Source: Spirochaetaceae bacterium (GTDB taxonomy: Bacteria > Spirochaetota > Spirochaetia > DSM-27196 > SKKC01). From it: a stretch of DNA of 48,033 bases. The notes below the pieces were generated by a model that was given only the letters and a program-made list of their open reading frames with translations, was not told the origin of the DNA and did no database searches. How positions within the stretch are numbered: the first letter of the stretch is position 1; each line of letters starts with the position of its first letter. Position numbers and translations under genes: made by a program. Location: NCBI GenBank assembly GCA_007694005.1, contig RECN01000099.1, forward strand, positions 1-48,033, written 5' to 3'. Shown here piece after piece: positions 34,848-42,787 of the stretch.

Positions 34848-35261
34848 TCAGTGCGATCCACAGCCGCAACTGTGGGCGGGAGCAGCAAGTCGGGCGAAAT
34901 CGGCTCCAAGTTTCTGCGAAACATATTCGTTCAGCTGCTTTGTATAGTCGATAACGTCTTCCTGAGCGGCCACGTAGCGGCCAGCGGGTTCGTAGGCCTT
35001 CATGGCTGCCTCAAGATCATTCAACTGTTCTATGTCCTCAGGGGTAATCCCACCCCAGGACTTCTTCGCGTGTAGATCTGCCTGGGCTTCCTCGATCTGT
35101 CTGAGCAGCTGCTGCGCTTTCTCGTCGCGTTCCACGGCAGCAGCAGCGGCGAGATACTCCTGGTATACCTGGGTATTCATGAAAGCCTGCGCAAGATCCA
35201 GCGAGGAGTCCATGACCGGGCTCTTCGAGGCGGCTTCGGCAGGTTTGAGATCTGTCGACAT
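34848..35261 (-). CDS. YlbF-family protein with Cys-rich tail (B)
   Basis: 137 residues, a paralogue of the next gene: DLAQAFMNTQVYQEYLAAAAAVERDEKAQQLL matches the family core over the first 70 residues in separate helices, and the tail is APAHSCGCGSH with two cysteines and two histidines. Start ATG 35261 has AAGGAG upstream. The tail in both paralogues ends in a Cys-Gly pattern, which in RicA/RicF binds a cluster; by analogy these may form a hetero-complex. No RicT (YaaT) is in the window. Confidence 0.8.
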   Translation of the reverse strand: MSTDLKPAEAASKSPVMDSSLDLAQAFMNTQVYQEYLAAAAAVERDEKAQQLLRQIEEAQADLHAKKSWGGITPEDIEQLNDLEAAMKAYEPAGRYVAAQEDVIDYTKQLNEYVSQKLGADFARLAAPAHSCGCGSH

Positions 35262-35327
35262 AATAACTCCTTGCGTCAAAACCATGCTGTTCGTCGTGTA
35301 AAGGGTAACAGTATTGAGACGGCTTCG

Positions 35328-35657
35328 TCAGCACCCTTGTCCATCAACATCCCCGGTTCCTCCATCGGGTTCATGCGATTGTGCCTTGGATGAGCGAGCG
35401 CGACCGTGCTCCAGAATGTGGTAGGTATCGAGCACGTTCGAAAAGCGATTCCGCTTCAGACGTGCATAGAGCTCCGCGTTCGTCTCACTCATGTCGGCAC
35501 TCCGCTTGTAGCGACTAAGCTGACTCCGGCGACGGGAGACACTCGCCGCAGGCCCGGCATCAACCTGCCTGTCCTCGCTTTCCGGATTGACCGAGGCGAC
35601 AAGCCGCCTGAGCAGTCGATGAATACGTTCCATGACGGTCAGGCGGCCTTCACTCAT
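35328..35657 (-). CDS. Small protein of unknown function downstream of E2
   Basis: 109 residues, highly charged and Arg/Ser-rich, with a predicted helix MERIHRLLRRLVASV and a segment TNAELYARLKRNRFSNVLDTYH. No membrane segment or known domain. Its ATG overlaps the E2 stop as ATGA, which argues for translation, and it sits between E2 and the YlbF pair. I do not recognise it. Confidence 0.5.
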   Translation of the reverse strand: MSEGRLTVMERIHRLLRRLVASVNPESEDRQVDAGPAASVSRRRSQLSRYKRSADMSETNAELYARLKRNRFSNVLDTYHILEHGRARSSKAQSHEPDGGTGDVDGQGC

Positions 35658-37051
35658 ACGACTATGGTAAGCGGCTTCTCGAGCAGCGTTCTGAGCGTTG
35701 CCAGAAACTGAGCACCCTGCGCGCCGTCAATAACGCGATGATCAATCGTCAGACTGAGCATCATCCGATAGCGCCGGGAAACCGTCCCTTCATCGTCCAT
35801 GACCAGTTCCTGCTCGGCGGTGTTCACACCGAGAATTGCGCTCTGAGGAGGGTTGATGATGGGGGTAAAGCTGTGTATTCCGAACATACCGAGATTGGTG
35901 ACGGTAAAGGTGCCCCCTTTGAGCTCATCGGGTGCAATTTTTCCACCTCTGACCTTATCAGCAAGCGAGCGGGCCTCGGCGGATAGTTCGCTCAGAGTCA
36001 GCCGATCGGCGTCGGGTATAACCGGTACCATGAGCCCGTTCTCGACGGCGACTGCCATACCCAGGTGAACCGACGCCCACGTCACCAGTTCATCGCCGTC
36101 TATGGCGGTTCGAACCTGTGGATGCGCTTTGACCGCTTTTGCCGTCGCCTTCAGAATAAAATCATTCAGCGAGAAACGGATGTCGGATTCTGCATTCAGC
36201 CGCGCACGAAACTCCATGAGCTCCGTCACGTCTACCTTTGCGTTCAGCGTGACCGGTGGCATCGTCAGATGACTCTCGAGCATGCGGTCGCGGATTGCCT
36301 TCCGCATCCCGCTCATCACGGTGCGCTCCTCGTGTCCTGCCTCGCCTGCTTTGATCTCCCGCGTCCGCGCAAATGCCGAAACAACATCCCGACGCATGAC
36401 CCTGCCTGCCGGTCCGCTGCCTTCAACATCTTCGAGGCGCACGCCTTCACTCTCGGCCATCTTGCGTGCGAGAGGGCTCGCAGGTGACCGTGTAGCCGTA
36501 CTACCACTACCGTCAGCGCTCTCGACGTCGCGCAGCTTGACCTCGCCATGCACCCCACTCGCAGTCACGGCAGACAGATCGATATTTCGCTCGGCGGCCA
36601 GACGCTTCGCGGCAGGGGTTGCGGCTACCTTTCCGTCCTGCGAAACAGGCACCGGGGAGGGAGCGGTTTCCCGAGATGATGCGCTGCCGGAATCCGCCGT
36701 GGATACATCGGAGGCATGCTCGTTCTCGCCGGAGGCCTGGACAGCGGTCTCGTCGACGGATTCATCCGTCCCGGCACCTCCGGGGGCAGATGGTACGTCG
36801 GGCAGCTGTTCGCCTTTCTCGCCAAGGTACCCGATCGTCTCGATGACCGGAACGACCTCACCTGGTTCGCGAAGTATGGAAAGCACGTAACCGGAGGTCT
36901 CGGCTTCCACTTCCATACTGACCTTGTCCGTTTCTATCTCGAGAAGCGGCTCCCCGCTCTCTACGTAATCTCCAACCTGTTTGAACCACTGAATGACGGT
37001 TCCGGTTTCCATGGCCATGCCGGCCTTGGGCATGATGATTTCATAGGCCAT
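35654..37051 (-). CDS. 2-Oxoacid dehydrogenase E2 (dihydrolipoyl acyltransferase)
   Basis: 465 residues. One lipoyl domain is at the N-terminus with the lipoylated lysine in ETDKVSMEVE. A flexible acidic linker (about 80-140) follows, then two peripheral-subunit-binding-like segments (ATPAAKRLAAERNID and ASPLARKMAESEGVR), and the catalytic domain with DHRVIDGAQGAQF near the end. It takes the acyl group from E1 and passes it to CoA. Start ATG 37051 has AAGGAG eight bases upstream. Two binding segments are unusual; most have one. Pyruvate or acetoin as substrate cannot be separated by sequence here. Confidence 0.92.
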   Translation of the reverse strand: MAYEIIMPKAGMAMETGTVIQWFKQVGDYVESGEPLLEIETDKVSMEVEAETSGYVLSILREPGEVVPVIETIGYLGEKGEQLPDVPSAPGGAGTDESVDETAVQASGENEHASDVSTADSGSASSRETAPSPVPVSQDGKVAATPAAKRLAAERNIDLSAVTASGVHGEVKLRDVESADGSGSTATRSPASPLARKMAESEGVRLEDVEGSGPAGRVMRRDVVSAFARTREIKAGEAGHEERTVMSGMRKAIRDRMLESHLTMPPVTLNAKVDVTELMEFRARLNAESDIRFSLNDFILKATAKAVKAHPQVRTAIDGDELVTWASVHLGMAVAVENGLMVPVIPDADRLTLSELSAEARSLADKVRGGKIAPDELKGGTFTVTNLGMFGIHSFTPIINPPQSAILGVNTAEQELVMDDEGTVSRRYRMMLSLTIDHRVIDGAQGAQFLATLRTLLEKPLTIVV

Positions 37052-37069
37052 ACAACGTGCTCCTTTGCA

Positions 37070-38044
37070 TTACGCCATCAGATCCCGGATCGCCTGCTCG
37101 ATTTTCTCCGGAGTCGGGACTGCATTCCGCTCGAGCTCGGGATTATAGGGAATCGGGATATCAAGACCGCCGAGACGCTTGATTGGTGCGTCGAGATAAT
37201 AGAACGCTTCACTGTCGGCGACTGTGGCGACGATTTCTCCTCCGTATCCACCGGTCTGTACCGCTTCATGAACTACGAGAACGTGCCCGGTTTTCTTTGC
37301 CGACGTTACAATCGCGTCACGATCAAGCGGCACGAGTGTACGCGGGTCCAGGACCTCAATGCTGAACTGGTCCTTGAGAGCATCGGCAACCTCAAGCACC
37401 ATACTGACCATCCGACCCCAGGTTACAATTGTCAGGTCGCTTCCTTCCCGCTTTATATCAGCCTTGCCGAGCGGGATGGTGTATTCCTCCTCAGGAACTT
37501 CGCCTTTTTTCCGGTACAGCAACTTCTGTTCGAGAAACACAACGGGATTGTTATCGCGTATCGACGTCTTCAGAAGACCTTTTGCATCGTAGGGAGTTGA
37601 CGGAATAACGACCTTGAGACCGGGTATGTGACAATACCAGGCCTCCTGACTCTGACTGTGCTGTGCAGCAGCACCGGTACCCGATCCGGCCGGAGCCCGG
37701 ACAACCATGGGTACTTCGGCGTGTCCACCGAACATATAGCGCATTTTTGCAGCCTGATTCCCGAGCTGATCCATTCCTATAGAGATGAAGTCACTGAACT
37801 GTATCTCGGCGATAGGCCGTGACCCGCTGACCGCCGCTCCTGCGGCGGCACCGATGATCGCTGCTTCGCTGATCGGGGTGTCCCGGACACGCTCGGCTCC
37901 GAACTCGTCGATCATGCCGACACTGACACCGAAGGCGCCACCGTAGATCCCGATATCCTCTCCGAAGAAGAACACCGACTCGTCCCGGCGCATCTCTTCG
38001 CTCATTGCTTCTCGAATTGCTTCCGCGTAGGTAATTTCTCTCAT
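37070..38044 (-). CDS. 2-Oxoacid dehydrogenase E1 beta
   Basis: 324 residues. The N-terminal [25 protein letters not shown] is typical for E1 beta, and [38 protein letters not shown] and the C-terminal [15 protein letters not shown] block follow the transketolase-like fold. It makes the alpha2beta2 thiamine-diphosphate decarboxylase with the upstream E1 alpha. Gaps to the neighbours are 18 bases on each side. Confidence 0.93.
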   Translation of the reverse strand: MREITYAEAIREAMSEEMRRDESVFFFGEDIGIYGGAFGVSVGMIDEFGAERVRDTPISEAAIIGAAAGAAVSGSRPIAEIQFSDFISIGMDQLGNQAAKMRYMFGGHAEVPMVVRAPAGSGTGAAAQHSQSQEAWYCHIPGLKVVIPSTPYDAKGLLKTSIRDNNPVVFLEQKLLYRKKGEVPEEEYTIPLGKADIKREGSDLTIVTWGRMVSMVLEVADALKDQFSIEVLDPRTLVPLDRDAIVTSAKKTGHVLVVHEAVQTGGYGGEIVATVADSEAFYYLDAPIKRLGGLDIPIPYNPELERNAVPTPEKIEQAIRDLMA

Positions 38045-38062
38045 TGTTTCAAATCCTCAGTT

Positions 38063-39076
38063 TCAGTTGGAGGGCGCAAATACATCGTCAAGGATGCTGT
38101 CCACCGACGGGTCGGCACTGTTCTCTGCAAACTTCACCGCTTCTTCAATATCCTGTTTGCACTGCTCTTCGATCGCGTCGAGCTCGGAATCCGTGAACTG
38201 CCCTGTTTCCACGAGGATCGCACGCATGCGCGGAATCGGATCGCGATCCTTCCACTCGGCAATTTCTTCCTTGCTCCGGTACTTGTTAGCATCGCTCTTG
38301 GAGTGCCCCATGAACCGGTATGTTTCCGATACGATAAAATACGGCCCGGTCTTCAGGGCGTGTTTTTTCGCCTTCTTTACCGCTTCGTAAACGGCAAAGA
38401 TGTCATTTCCGTCGACGGTTACTCCCGGTATCCCGTAGGCTTTCGCACGCACCGACAGATCGTCCACGTTCATGCTTTTTTTGGCGCTGAACGACATGCC
38501 GTACTGATTGTTCTCGCAGATGTAGATTACCGGCAGATCCCATATCGATGCCAGGTTCACCGATTCGTGGAAGGTTCCTTCGTTCAGGGCGCCGTCACCG
38601 AAGAAACAGACGACAACGCGTCCCTCGTTACGAAGTTTCAGCGTAATTCCGGCTCCAGTTGCGATGGGAATACCCCCGCCGACTATCCCGTTCGCACCGA
38701 GATTCCCACGGGTCAGGTCAGCGATGTGCATGCTGCCACCCTTGCCGCGACAATACCCGGTTTCCTTTCCGAGCAGCTCTGCCATCATTTTTTTCAGATC
38801 GATTCCCTTCCCTATCGTATGCCCGTGTCCTCGATGCGTGCTCGTCATGAGGTCATCATCGTCGAGATTGGCGAGGGCACCGATCGCGGTAGCTTCTTCA
38901 CCGCTGTATAGATGGGTCGTACCGTGAACCATGCCTCGTGAGAAAAAGTACGCAACCTTGTCTTCGAAGGCGCGCACGTGGTTCATTTTTGTATACATGT
39001 CGTGCAGTTTGTCTTTTGAAAGCGACTGTGCCGTTTTCAGGGCTTGTGCCTTCTGCTTCTCTGTCAACTCTCCCAT
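38063..39076 (-). CDS. 2-Oxoacid dehydrogenase E1 alpha
   Basis: 337 residues. The thiamine-diphosphate motif runs from GDGALNEG to ENNQYG, with the usual spacing. FFSRGMVHGTTHLYSGEEA and THRGHGHTIGKG are E1 alpha blocks; the loop around RFMGHSKSDANKYR matches the regulated Ser loop. It decarboxylates pyruvate or acetoin. ATG 39076 has AAGGAG six bases upstream. It is the first gene of the leftward operon, and no E3 (lipoamide dehydrogenase) is present in the window, so E3 must be shared. Confidence 0.93.
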   Translation of the reverse strand: MGELTEKQKAQALKTAQSLSKDKLHDMYTKMNHVRAFEDKVAYFFSRGMVHGTTHLYSGEEATAIGALANLDDDDLMTSTHRGHGHTIGKGIDLKKMMAELLGKETGYCRGKGGSMHIADLTRGNLGANGIVGGGIPIATGAGITLKLRNEGRVVVCFFGDGALNEGTFHESVNLASIWDLPVIYICENNQYGMSFSAKKSMNVDDLSVRAKAYGIPGVTVDGNDIFAVYEAVKKAKKHALKTGPYFIVSETYRFMGHSKSDANKYRSKEEIAEWKDRDPIPRMRAILVETGQFTDSELDAIEEQCKQDIEEAVKFAENSADPSVDSILDDVFAPSN

Positions 39077-39112
39077 TGAATACTCCTTGCGATCGTTTGT
39101 GCATATGATAAA

Positions 39113-39160
39113 TGTTACAAACGTTCTTTATGTAAGAACGTTCGCGCACCGCTTGTAACA
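39113..39160. promoter_or_regulatory. Nested operator dyads in the E1 alpha leader
   Basis: Inner perfect 9-bp arms AACGTTCTT (39120-39128) and AAGAACGTT (39134-39142) with a 5-base gap are enclosed by 8-bp arms TGTTACAA (39113-39120) and TTGTAACA (39153-39160). The set lies just past the -10 of the leftward promoter, where a bound protein would block transcription. It could also fold as an mRNA hairpin in the leader. Confidence 0.55.
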
Positions 39161-39161
39161 A

Positions 39162-39190
39162 AGAATATGGCCTATTACGCGTTGCGTCAA
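39162..39190 (-). promoter_or_regulatory. Promoter of the 2-oxoacid dehydrogenase operon
   Basis: On the minus strand TTGACG (39190-39185), 17 bases, TATTCT (39167-39162). The start near 39155 gives a leader of about 78 bases before the E1 alpha ATG, which includes the nested dyads. Confidence 0.5.
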
Positions 39191-39221
39191 CGATATCAAA
39201 CTCAAGCACAGAAGATTTTTC

Positions 39222-39250
39222 TTGACAGATCGTAAAAACAGCCACAATAT
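39222..39250 (+). promoter_or_regulatory. Promoter of the PTS operon
   Basis: A perfect -35 TTGACA (39222-39227) and a -10-like CAATAT (39245-39250) are 17 bases apart; TATCAT at 39248 is an alternative at a 20-base spacing. The operator half-sites lie downstream, in the leader. Confidence 0.5.
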
Positions 39251-39271
39251 CATTTCAGCTTAACGAACGAA

Positions 39272-39298
39272 TGTGAATTATTAGTTCACATATGTGAA
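39272..39298. promoter_or_regulatory. Probable SorC-type operator before the PTS operon
   Basis: Three six-base half-sites, TGTGAA (39272), TTCACA (39285) and TGTGAA (39293), form two dyads; the second, TTCACATATGTGAA (39285-39298), is a perfect 14-bp palindrome. It ends six bases before the regulator's ATG, so binding would stop transcription or translation start: likely autoregulation. Confidence 0.6.
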
Positions 39299-39304
39299 TG
39301 CGGT

Positions 39305-40297
39305 ATGGATGAAACACGACTTGAACTTCTTGGACAGGTAGCAGTCTGGTATTACGAGGACAAACTCGATCAGGCGGAAATCGCGTCTCGGGTAGGCAAG
39401 TCTCGTTCTATGATTTCGAAGATGCTGAACGAAGTGCGTGAACTGGGATTCGTGGAAACAAGAGTAAACTATCCGCTGCGACGCGATGCAGGCCTCGAGG
39501 AAGGCCTTTGCGAAAGCTTTGGTCTCGAGCAGGCGTGGGTGCTCGCGCGACAGCGTTTCGACAACACCGAAGATTCCACCCTCCGTCTGGTGGGCAAACT
39601 GGCGGCAAAGTGTCTGCAGTCACGGCTGTTTGACGGCATACGCATAGGCGTGAGCTGGGGTATGGCAGTCGAGGAGCTTGTACAGGCCATGCCTCGTATC
39701 GAGCTGCGGGAAGCTGAAGTGGTCCAGATCATCGGGTCAATCAGCTACGGTGGAAGCCCTTCCGACGGGTCAGAGCTCGTGCGCTCGCTCTCCGGTAAAC
39801 TGAATGCCAACTTCCGGTTTCTGCCGGCTCCGCTTATCGTAAACTCTAACACTGCTGCAAAGAGTCTGCTCGACCAGCAGACGATACGGGACACTCTGAA
39901 CGTGGCTCGGCAGGTTGACGTTGCAGTAGTTGGAATCGGTACGACGCACCCGAGCCTGTCAACGCTTTTCACCTCAGGATACATCACTGAAGAGGACCTT
40001 GAGCATCTATCCACACGGGGCGCGGTCGGTGACGTTCTCTCGCGAAGCATAGACCGCTGGGGCAGGGAGATCGAAGGCGGGTTTAACGAACGGACGATAG
40101 GTCTCGAGCTCGCTGCCCTGCATTCGATTCCTTCGGTGATCGGATTAGCCGGGCATGTACTGAAAGCCGAGGCGGTACTGGCCGCACTCAGAGGCGGTTA
40201 CATCGACACCTTAGTCACCGACTACGCTACAGCTCACCAAGTCCTTGACCTTCAGACCTCGACGAAAACAATGCACGAGCAGGAGCGCGGCGCATGA
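39305..40297 (+). CDS. SorC/DeoR-like sugar-binding regulator
   Basis: 330 residues. The N-terminal helix-turn-helix (LDQAEIASRVGKSRSMISKML) is followed by the SorC sugar-binding domain: GIRIGVSWGMAVEELVQAMP, VVQIIGSISYGG and VDVAVVGIGTTHPS. Members are repressors or activators of sugar/polyol genes released by a phosphorylated sugar. It is the first gene of the PTS operon, and its stop overlaps gutM as ATGA. The operator dyads lie just before its ATG. Confidence 0.88.
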   Translation: MDETRLELLGQVAVWYYEDKLDQAEIASRVGKSRSMISKMLNEVRELGFVETRVNYPLRRDAGLEEGLCESFGLEQAWVLARQRFDNTEDSTLRLVGKLAAKCLQSRLFDGIRIGVSWGMAVEELVQAMPRIELREAEVVQIIGSISYGGSPSDGSELVRSLSGKLNANFRFLPAPLIVNSNTAAKSLLDQQTIRDTLNVARQVDVAVVGIGTTHPSLSTLFTSGYITEEDLEHLSTRGAVGDVLSRSIDRWGREIEGGFNERTIGLELAALHSIPSVIGLAGHVLKAEAVLAALRGGYIDTLVTDYATAHQVLDLQTSTKTMHEQERGA

Positions 40298-40812
40298 ATG
40301 ACATTACCTCCATCCTTCTGGCTCTCGGGCTGGTGTGGATCATTAACCTGACGCTTTCCGGTTATCAGACCAAACGCTTTCACCAGCGGGTGATCGCCCT
40401 GCGCAAGCACGGAAGCTACACGGCAGTCGGGCAGTCGGGAACCAACATAAAACTGAAGCAGTACGTGGTTCTCGTCGTCGACACCGACGAGGACGACAAC
40501 GTGGAAAAGGTGGTGGTAGCCGAGCGCCTGTCGGGCGTGACGGTGTTCGCGAACCTGAAACCGGTGCCGGAACTGGTTGGATTATCGCTTGACGACATAG
40601 AACACGGAGAACGTCCGGTATCGGTGTCGGAGAAGACCTGGTCGGCTGCGCAGAGTTCAGTCGGGTTCATCCGAAACGCGCAGAAACACGAACACGAAGC
40701 AGACGACGGGACCGAGTTTGCCGATGCAGAGGACGCGGACCCGGAAGACGCAGAACTTGACCTGAAACCGCTTCGCCTTCGCGAAGCGGATCAGAGCATA
40801 GAGGGTAGATAG
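40294..40812 (+). CDS. gutM: GutM-family glucitol operon protein
   Basis: 172 residues. An N-terminal membrane helix (ILLALGLVWIINLTLSGY) is followed by QTKRFHQRVIALRKHGSYTAVGQSG, the GutM/SrlM core. Residues after about 125 are an acidic Asp/Glu-rich tail. E. coli GutM activates the glucitol operon, and its membrane anchor suggests sensing near the permease. The ATG overlaps the preceding stop. The acidic tail is an addition over E. coli GutM (119 residues). Confidence 0.82.
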   Translation: MNDITSILLALGLVWIINLTLSGYQTKRFHQRVIALRKHGSYTAVGQSGTNIKLKQYVVLVVDTDEDDNVEKVVVAERLSGVTVFANLKPVPELVGLSLDDIEHGERPVSVSEKTWSAAQSSVGFIRNAQKHEHEADDGTEFADAEDADPEDAELDLKPLRLREADQSIEGR

Positions 40813-40928
40813 CCCCGGTACCCGGGGGATTCGCGCGGGTACATACACGAATTCGGACCACGGGTTCCTGACGAAGCAAGGATCGACAGGGATCTGTGTG
40901 CCGAACATACCGAAGACAGGAGGTATGC

Positions 40929-41477
40929 ATGGAAACTTTAGCAAATCTTGCTGAAGGTTTTATCGGCCTGTTCCAGGAAGGCGGCGGCGTCTTCATGAGT
41001 CTGGTCACGGGCATCGTTCCGCTTCTGGTTGTTCTGATGACGGCGGTCAACGCCCTCATCGCAATGATCGGATCGGACCGAATCGACAAGGTCGGCGAAT
41101 GGGCCGGTCGCAGCGGGTTGCTGTTTTACCCGATCCGCTACGTCGTTCTTCCATTCCTGGCGGTGTTCTTTCTGACCAACCCGATGGCGTATACCATGGG
41201 CCGCTTCCTTCCGGAACGGCTGAAGCCCGCGTTCTACGACGCGGCGGTCAGTTTCGTTCACCCGCCACTGGGGCTGTTTCCGCACATCAACCCCGGCGAA
41301 ATCTTTGTCTGGGCGGGGATCGCAGCCGGAATCACCGAACTCGGGCTGGGTCTGGGAGCACTTGCGATACGGTACTTCGTCGTAGGTCTCATCGTTATCT
41401 TTATTCGCGGTATCGTGACTGAATGGATCAGTGGGGTCATGTTCGGTCGCCGCGCGAAAGCAACACAGGGGGGTTGA
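40929..41477 (+). CDS. srlA: PTS glucitol/sorbitol-family IIC subunit (SrlA-like)
   Basis: 182 residues, about four membrane helices. LANLAEGFIGLFQEGGGVF and FFLTNPMAYTMGRFLPERLKP match SrlA/GutA of E. coli (187 residues); GLFPHINPGEIFVWAGIAAG is the conserved loop. It forms half the translocation channel for a polyol with the next protein. Start ATG 40929 is decided by AGGAGG five bases before it. A 116-base gap precedes it, with no clear hairpin terminator. Confidence 0.88.
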   Translation: METLANLAEGFIGLFQEGGGVFMSLVTGIVPLLVVLMTAVNALIAMIGSDRIDKVGEWAGRSGLLFYPIRYVVLPFLAVFFLTNPMAYTMGRFLPERLKPAFYDAAVSFVHPPLGLFPHINPGEIFVWAGIAAGITELGLGLGALAIRYFVVGLIVIFIRGIVTEWISGVMFGRRAKATQGG

Positions 41478-41480
41478 TGT

Positions 41481-42023
41481 ATGGCTGGAGGAATTACTGG
41501 CTTCCTTGAAGTTATTGGACGAAAAGTCGGTGTAGTCGTAAGCGCTCTGTATCAGGCAGGCCGGGACAGCATCGACCAGATCATCAAGAACATACTTCCG
41601 TTTATGGCCTTCATAAGTCTCATAATCGGTATCATTCTCGCCACAAACGTTGGTGACTGGATTGCCGGAGGACTGACCGGGCTCGCAGACAACATCGTTG
41701 GACTTCTGGTGCTGTCGCTCATCGTTGGTTTTCCTGTTCTGTCGCCGCTGCTCGGTCCCGGTGCTGTCATCGCACAGATCATCGGTACCCTGATCGGTGT
41801 CGAGATCGGTCGAGGCAACATCCCGCCACAGTGGGCACTTCCGGCTCTGTTCGCGATCAACCCGCAGGTCGGTTGTGACTTCATACCGGTCGGCCTGAGC
41901 CTGGGTGAAGCAGAACCTGCAACCGTAGAAGTGGGCGTGCCCGCGATACTGTTCTCACGTTTTGTTACCGGGCCGCTTGCTGTCGTTATTGCGTGGCTCT
42001 TCAGCGCAGGACTATACAGCTAG
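41481..42023 (+). CDS. srlE: PTS glucitol-family IIC2 domain as a separate protein
   Basis: 180 residues with about four membrane helices. It matches the C-terminal membrane half of E. coli SrlE, which is normally one 319-residue IIB-IIC2 protein: [39 protein letters not shown] and [20 protein letters not shown]. Here it has its own ATG at 41481, three bases after srlA, with a G-rich ribosome site. The IIB part is the next gene, so the domain order on the chromosome is reversed. Confidence 0.87.
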   Translation: MAGGITGFLEVIGRKVGVVVSALYQAGRDSIDQIIKNILPFMAFISLIIGIILATNVGDWIAGGLTGLADNIVGLLVLSLIVGFPVLSPLLGPGAVIAQIIGTLIGVEIGRGNIPPQWALPALFAINPQVGCDFIPVGLSLGEAEPATVEVGVPAILFSRFVTGPLAVVIAWLFSAGLYS

Positions 42024-42039
42024 AACCGGGTATGTGCAG

Positions 42040-42072
42040 TTCCCGCCGGCGTGAAAAGACGCCCGGCGGGAA
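42040..42072 (+). other. Stable intergenic hairpin between IIC2 and IIB
   Basis: TTCCCGCCGGCGT (42040-42052) pairs with ACGCCCGGCGGGAA (42059-42072) with one bulged base and a six-base loop. No T-run follows, so it is more likely an mRNA-stability or processing element than a full terminator. Confidence 0.55.
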
Positions 42073-42117
42073 TGCGCATATTCTATCGTGACGCGACCGA
42101 AGAAAAGGAATTACGCA

Positions 42118-42660
42118 ATGGCTATGTGGGATAAAGTAAAGAAAGCTCTTGTCGGTGATACACCGAAAGAAGAACCGAAGAAGAAAGAGTCAACGGCCCA
42201 ACCCGCGGCCGCCGAGTCCGCCTGGGGTGGTGGTTCAGCCACTGCGGATACCCCGACGTCCCCGCAGGATGCGAGTCCTGCTCCCTCCGGGAACTACAAG
42301 CGGGTCAAAGTCTCGGCGAGCGGAAAGGGATGGGGTGGACCTCTGATTATCGAACCGAAGCCGGGCAAGGATCTGATCTATTCGGTGACCGGTGGCGGCA
42401 TACATCCAATAGCACAGAAAATCGCTGAACTGTCGGGCGGCCGGCCGTTTGATGGATTCAACTCGAGTGCAGGCTTCGACGAAATCGCCTGTGCGGTAAT
42501 CGATTGCGGTGGAACGGCCCGGGTCGGCGTCTATCCCATGAAGAAGGTTCCGACCATAGACATCTATCCGACAAGTCCGTCGGGACCACTCTCGAGGTTC
42601 ATTACCGAAGATATATTCGTTTCAGGTGTAAAGATCGAAACCATCGAACTCGCAGACTGA
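42118..42660 (+). CDS. srlE: PTS glucitol-family IIB protein with N-terminal linker
   Basis: 180 residues. Residues 60-180 match the IIB domain of SrlE: GKGWGGPLIIEPKPGK, the phosphorylated cysteine in VIDCGGTARVGVYP (C130), PTIDIYPTSPSGPL and EDIFVSGVK. It receives phosphate from IIA and gives it to the polyol. The first 14 residues (MAMWDKVKKALVGD) could be an amphipathic helix, and a Pro/Ala/Ser/Lys linker of about 45 residues follows, which E. coli SrlE lacks. Start ATG 42118 has AAGGA eight bases upstream. Confidence 0.88.
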   Translation: MAMWDKVKKALVGDTPKEEPKKKESTAQPAAAESAWGGGSATADTPTSPQDASPAPSGNYKRVKVSASGKGWGGPLIIEPKPGKDLIYSVTGGGIHPIAQKIAELSGGRPFDGFNSSAGFDEIACAVIDCGGTARVGVYPMKKVPTIDIYPTSPSGPLSRFITEDIFVSGVKIETIELAD

Positions 42661-42691
42661 AGCGTGACACACTACGACTCGTATTCAGGCG

Positions 42692-42718
42692 TCGGTGCCC
42701 GGCTTGTCGCGGCACCGA
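42692..42718 (+). other. Intergenic hairpin between IIB and IIA
   Basis: TCGGTGCC (42692-42699) and GGCACCGA (42711-42718) form an 8-bp stem; flanking CTACGACTC and GAGTCGCGTAG could extend it with a bulge. No T-run. It may tune the ratio of subunits. Confidence 0.45.
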
Positions 42719-42787
42719 GTCGCGTAGCGTAACAGCACTCGCTCCAGCGTTCGCGCGCTGCGTAGCGACGGAATTCAGGGAAATACT

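Noticed and set aside
39077-39304. Sigma-54 promoter for the dehydrogenase operon, as in some acetoin operons
   Set aside because: TGG and TTGC occur, but the GG-to-GC spacing is 13 bases instead of 10, and no AcoR-like activator gene is near.
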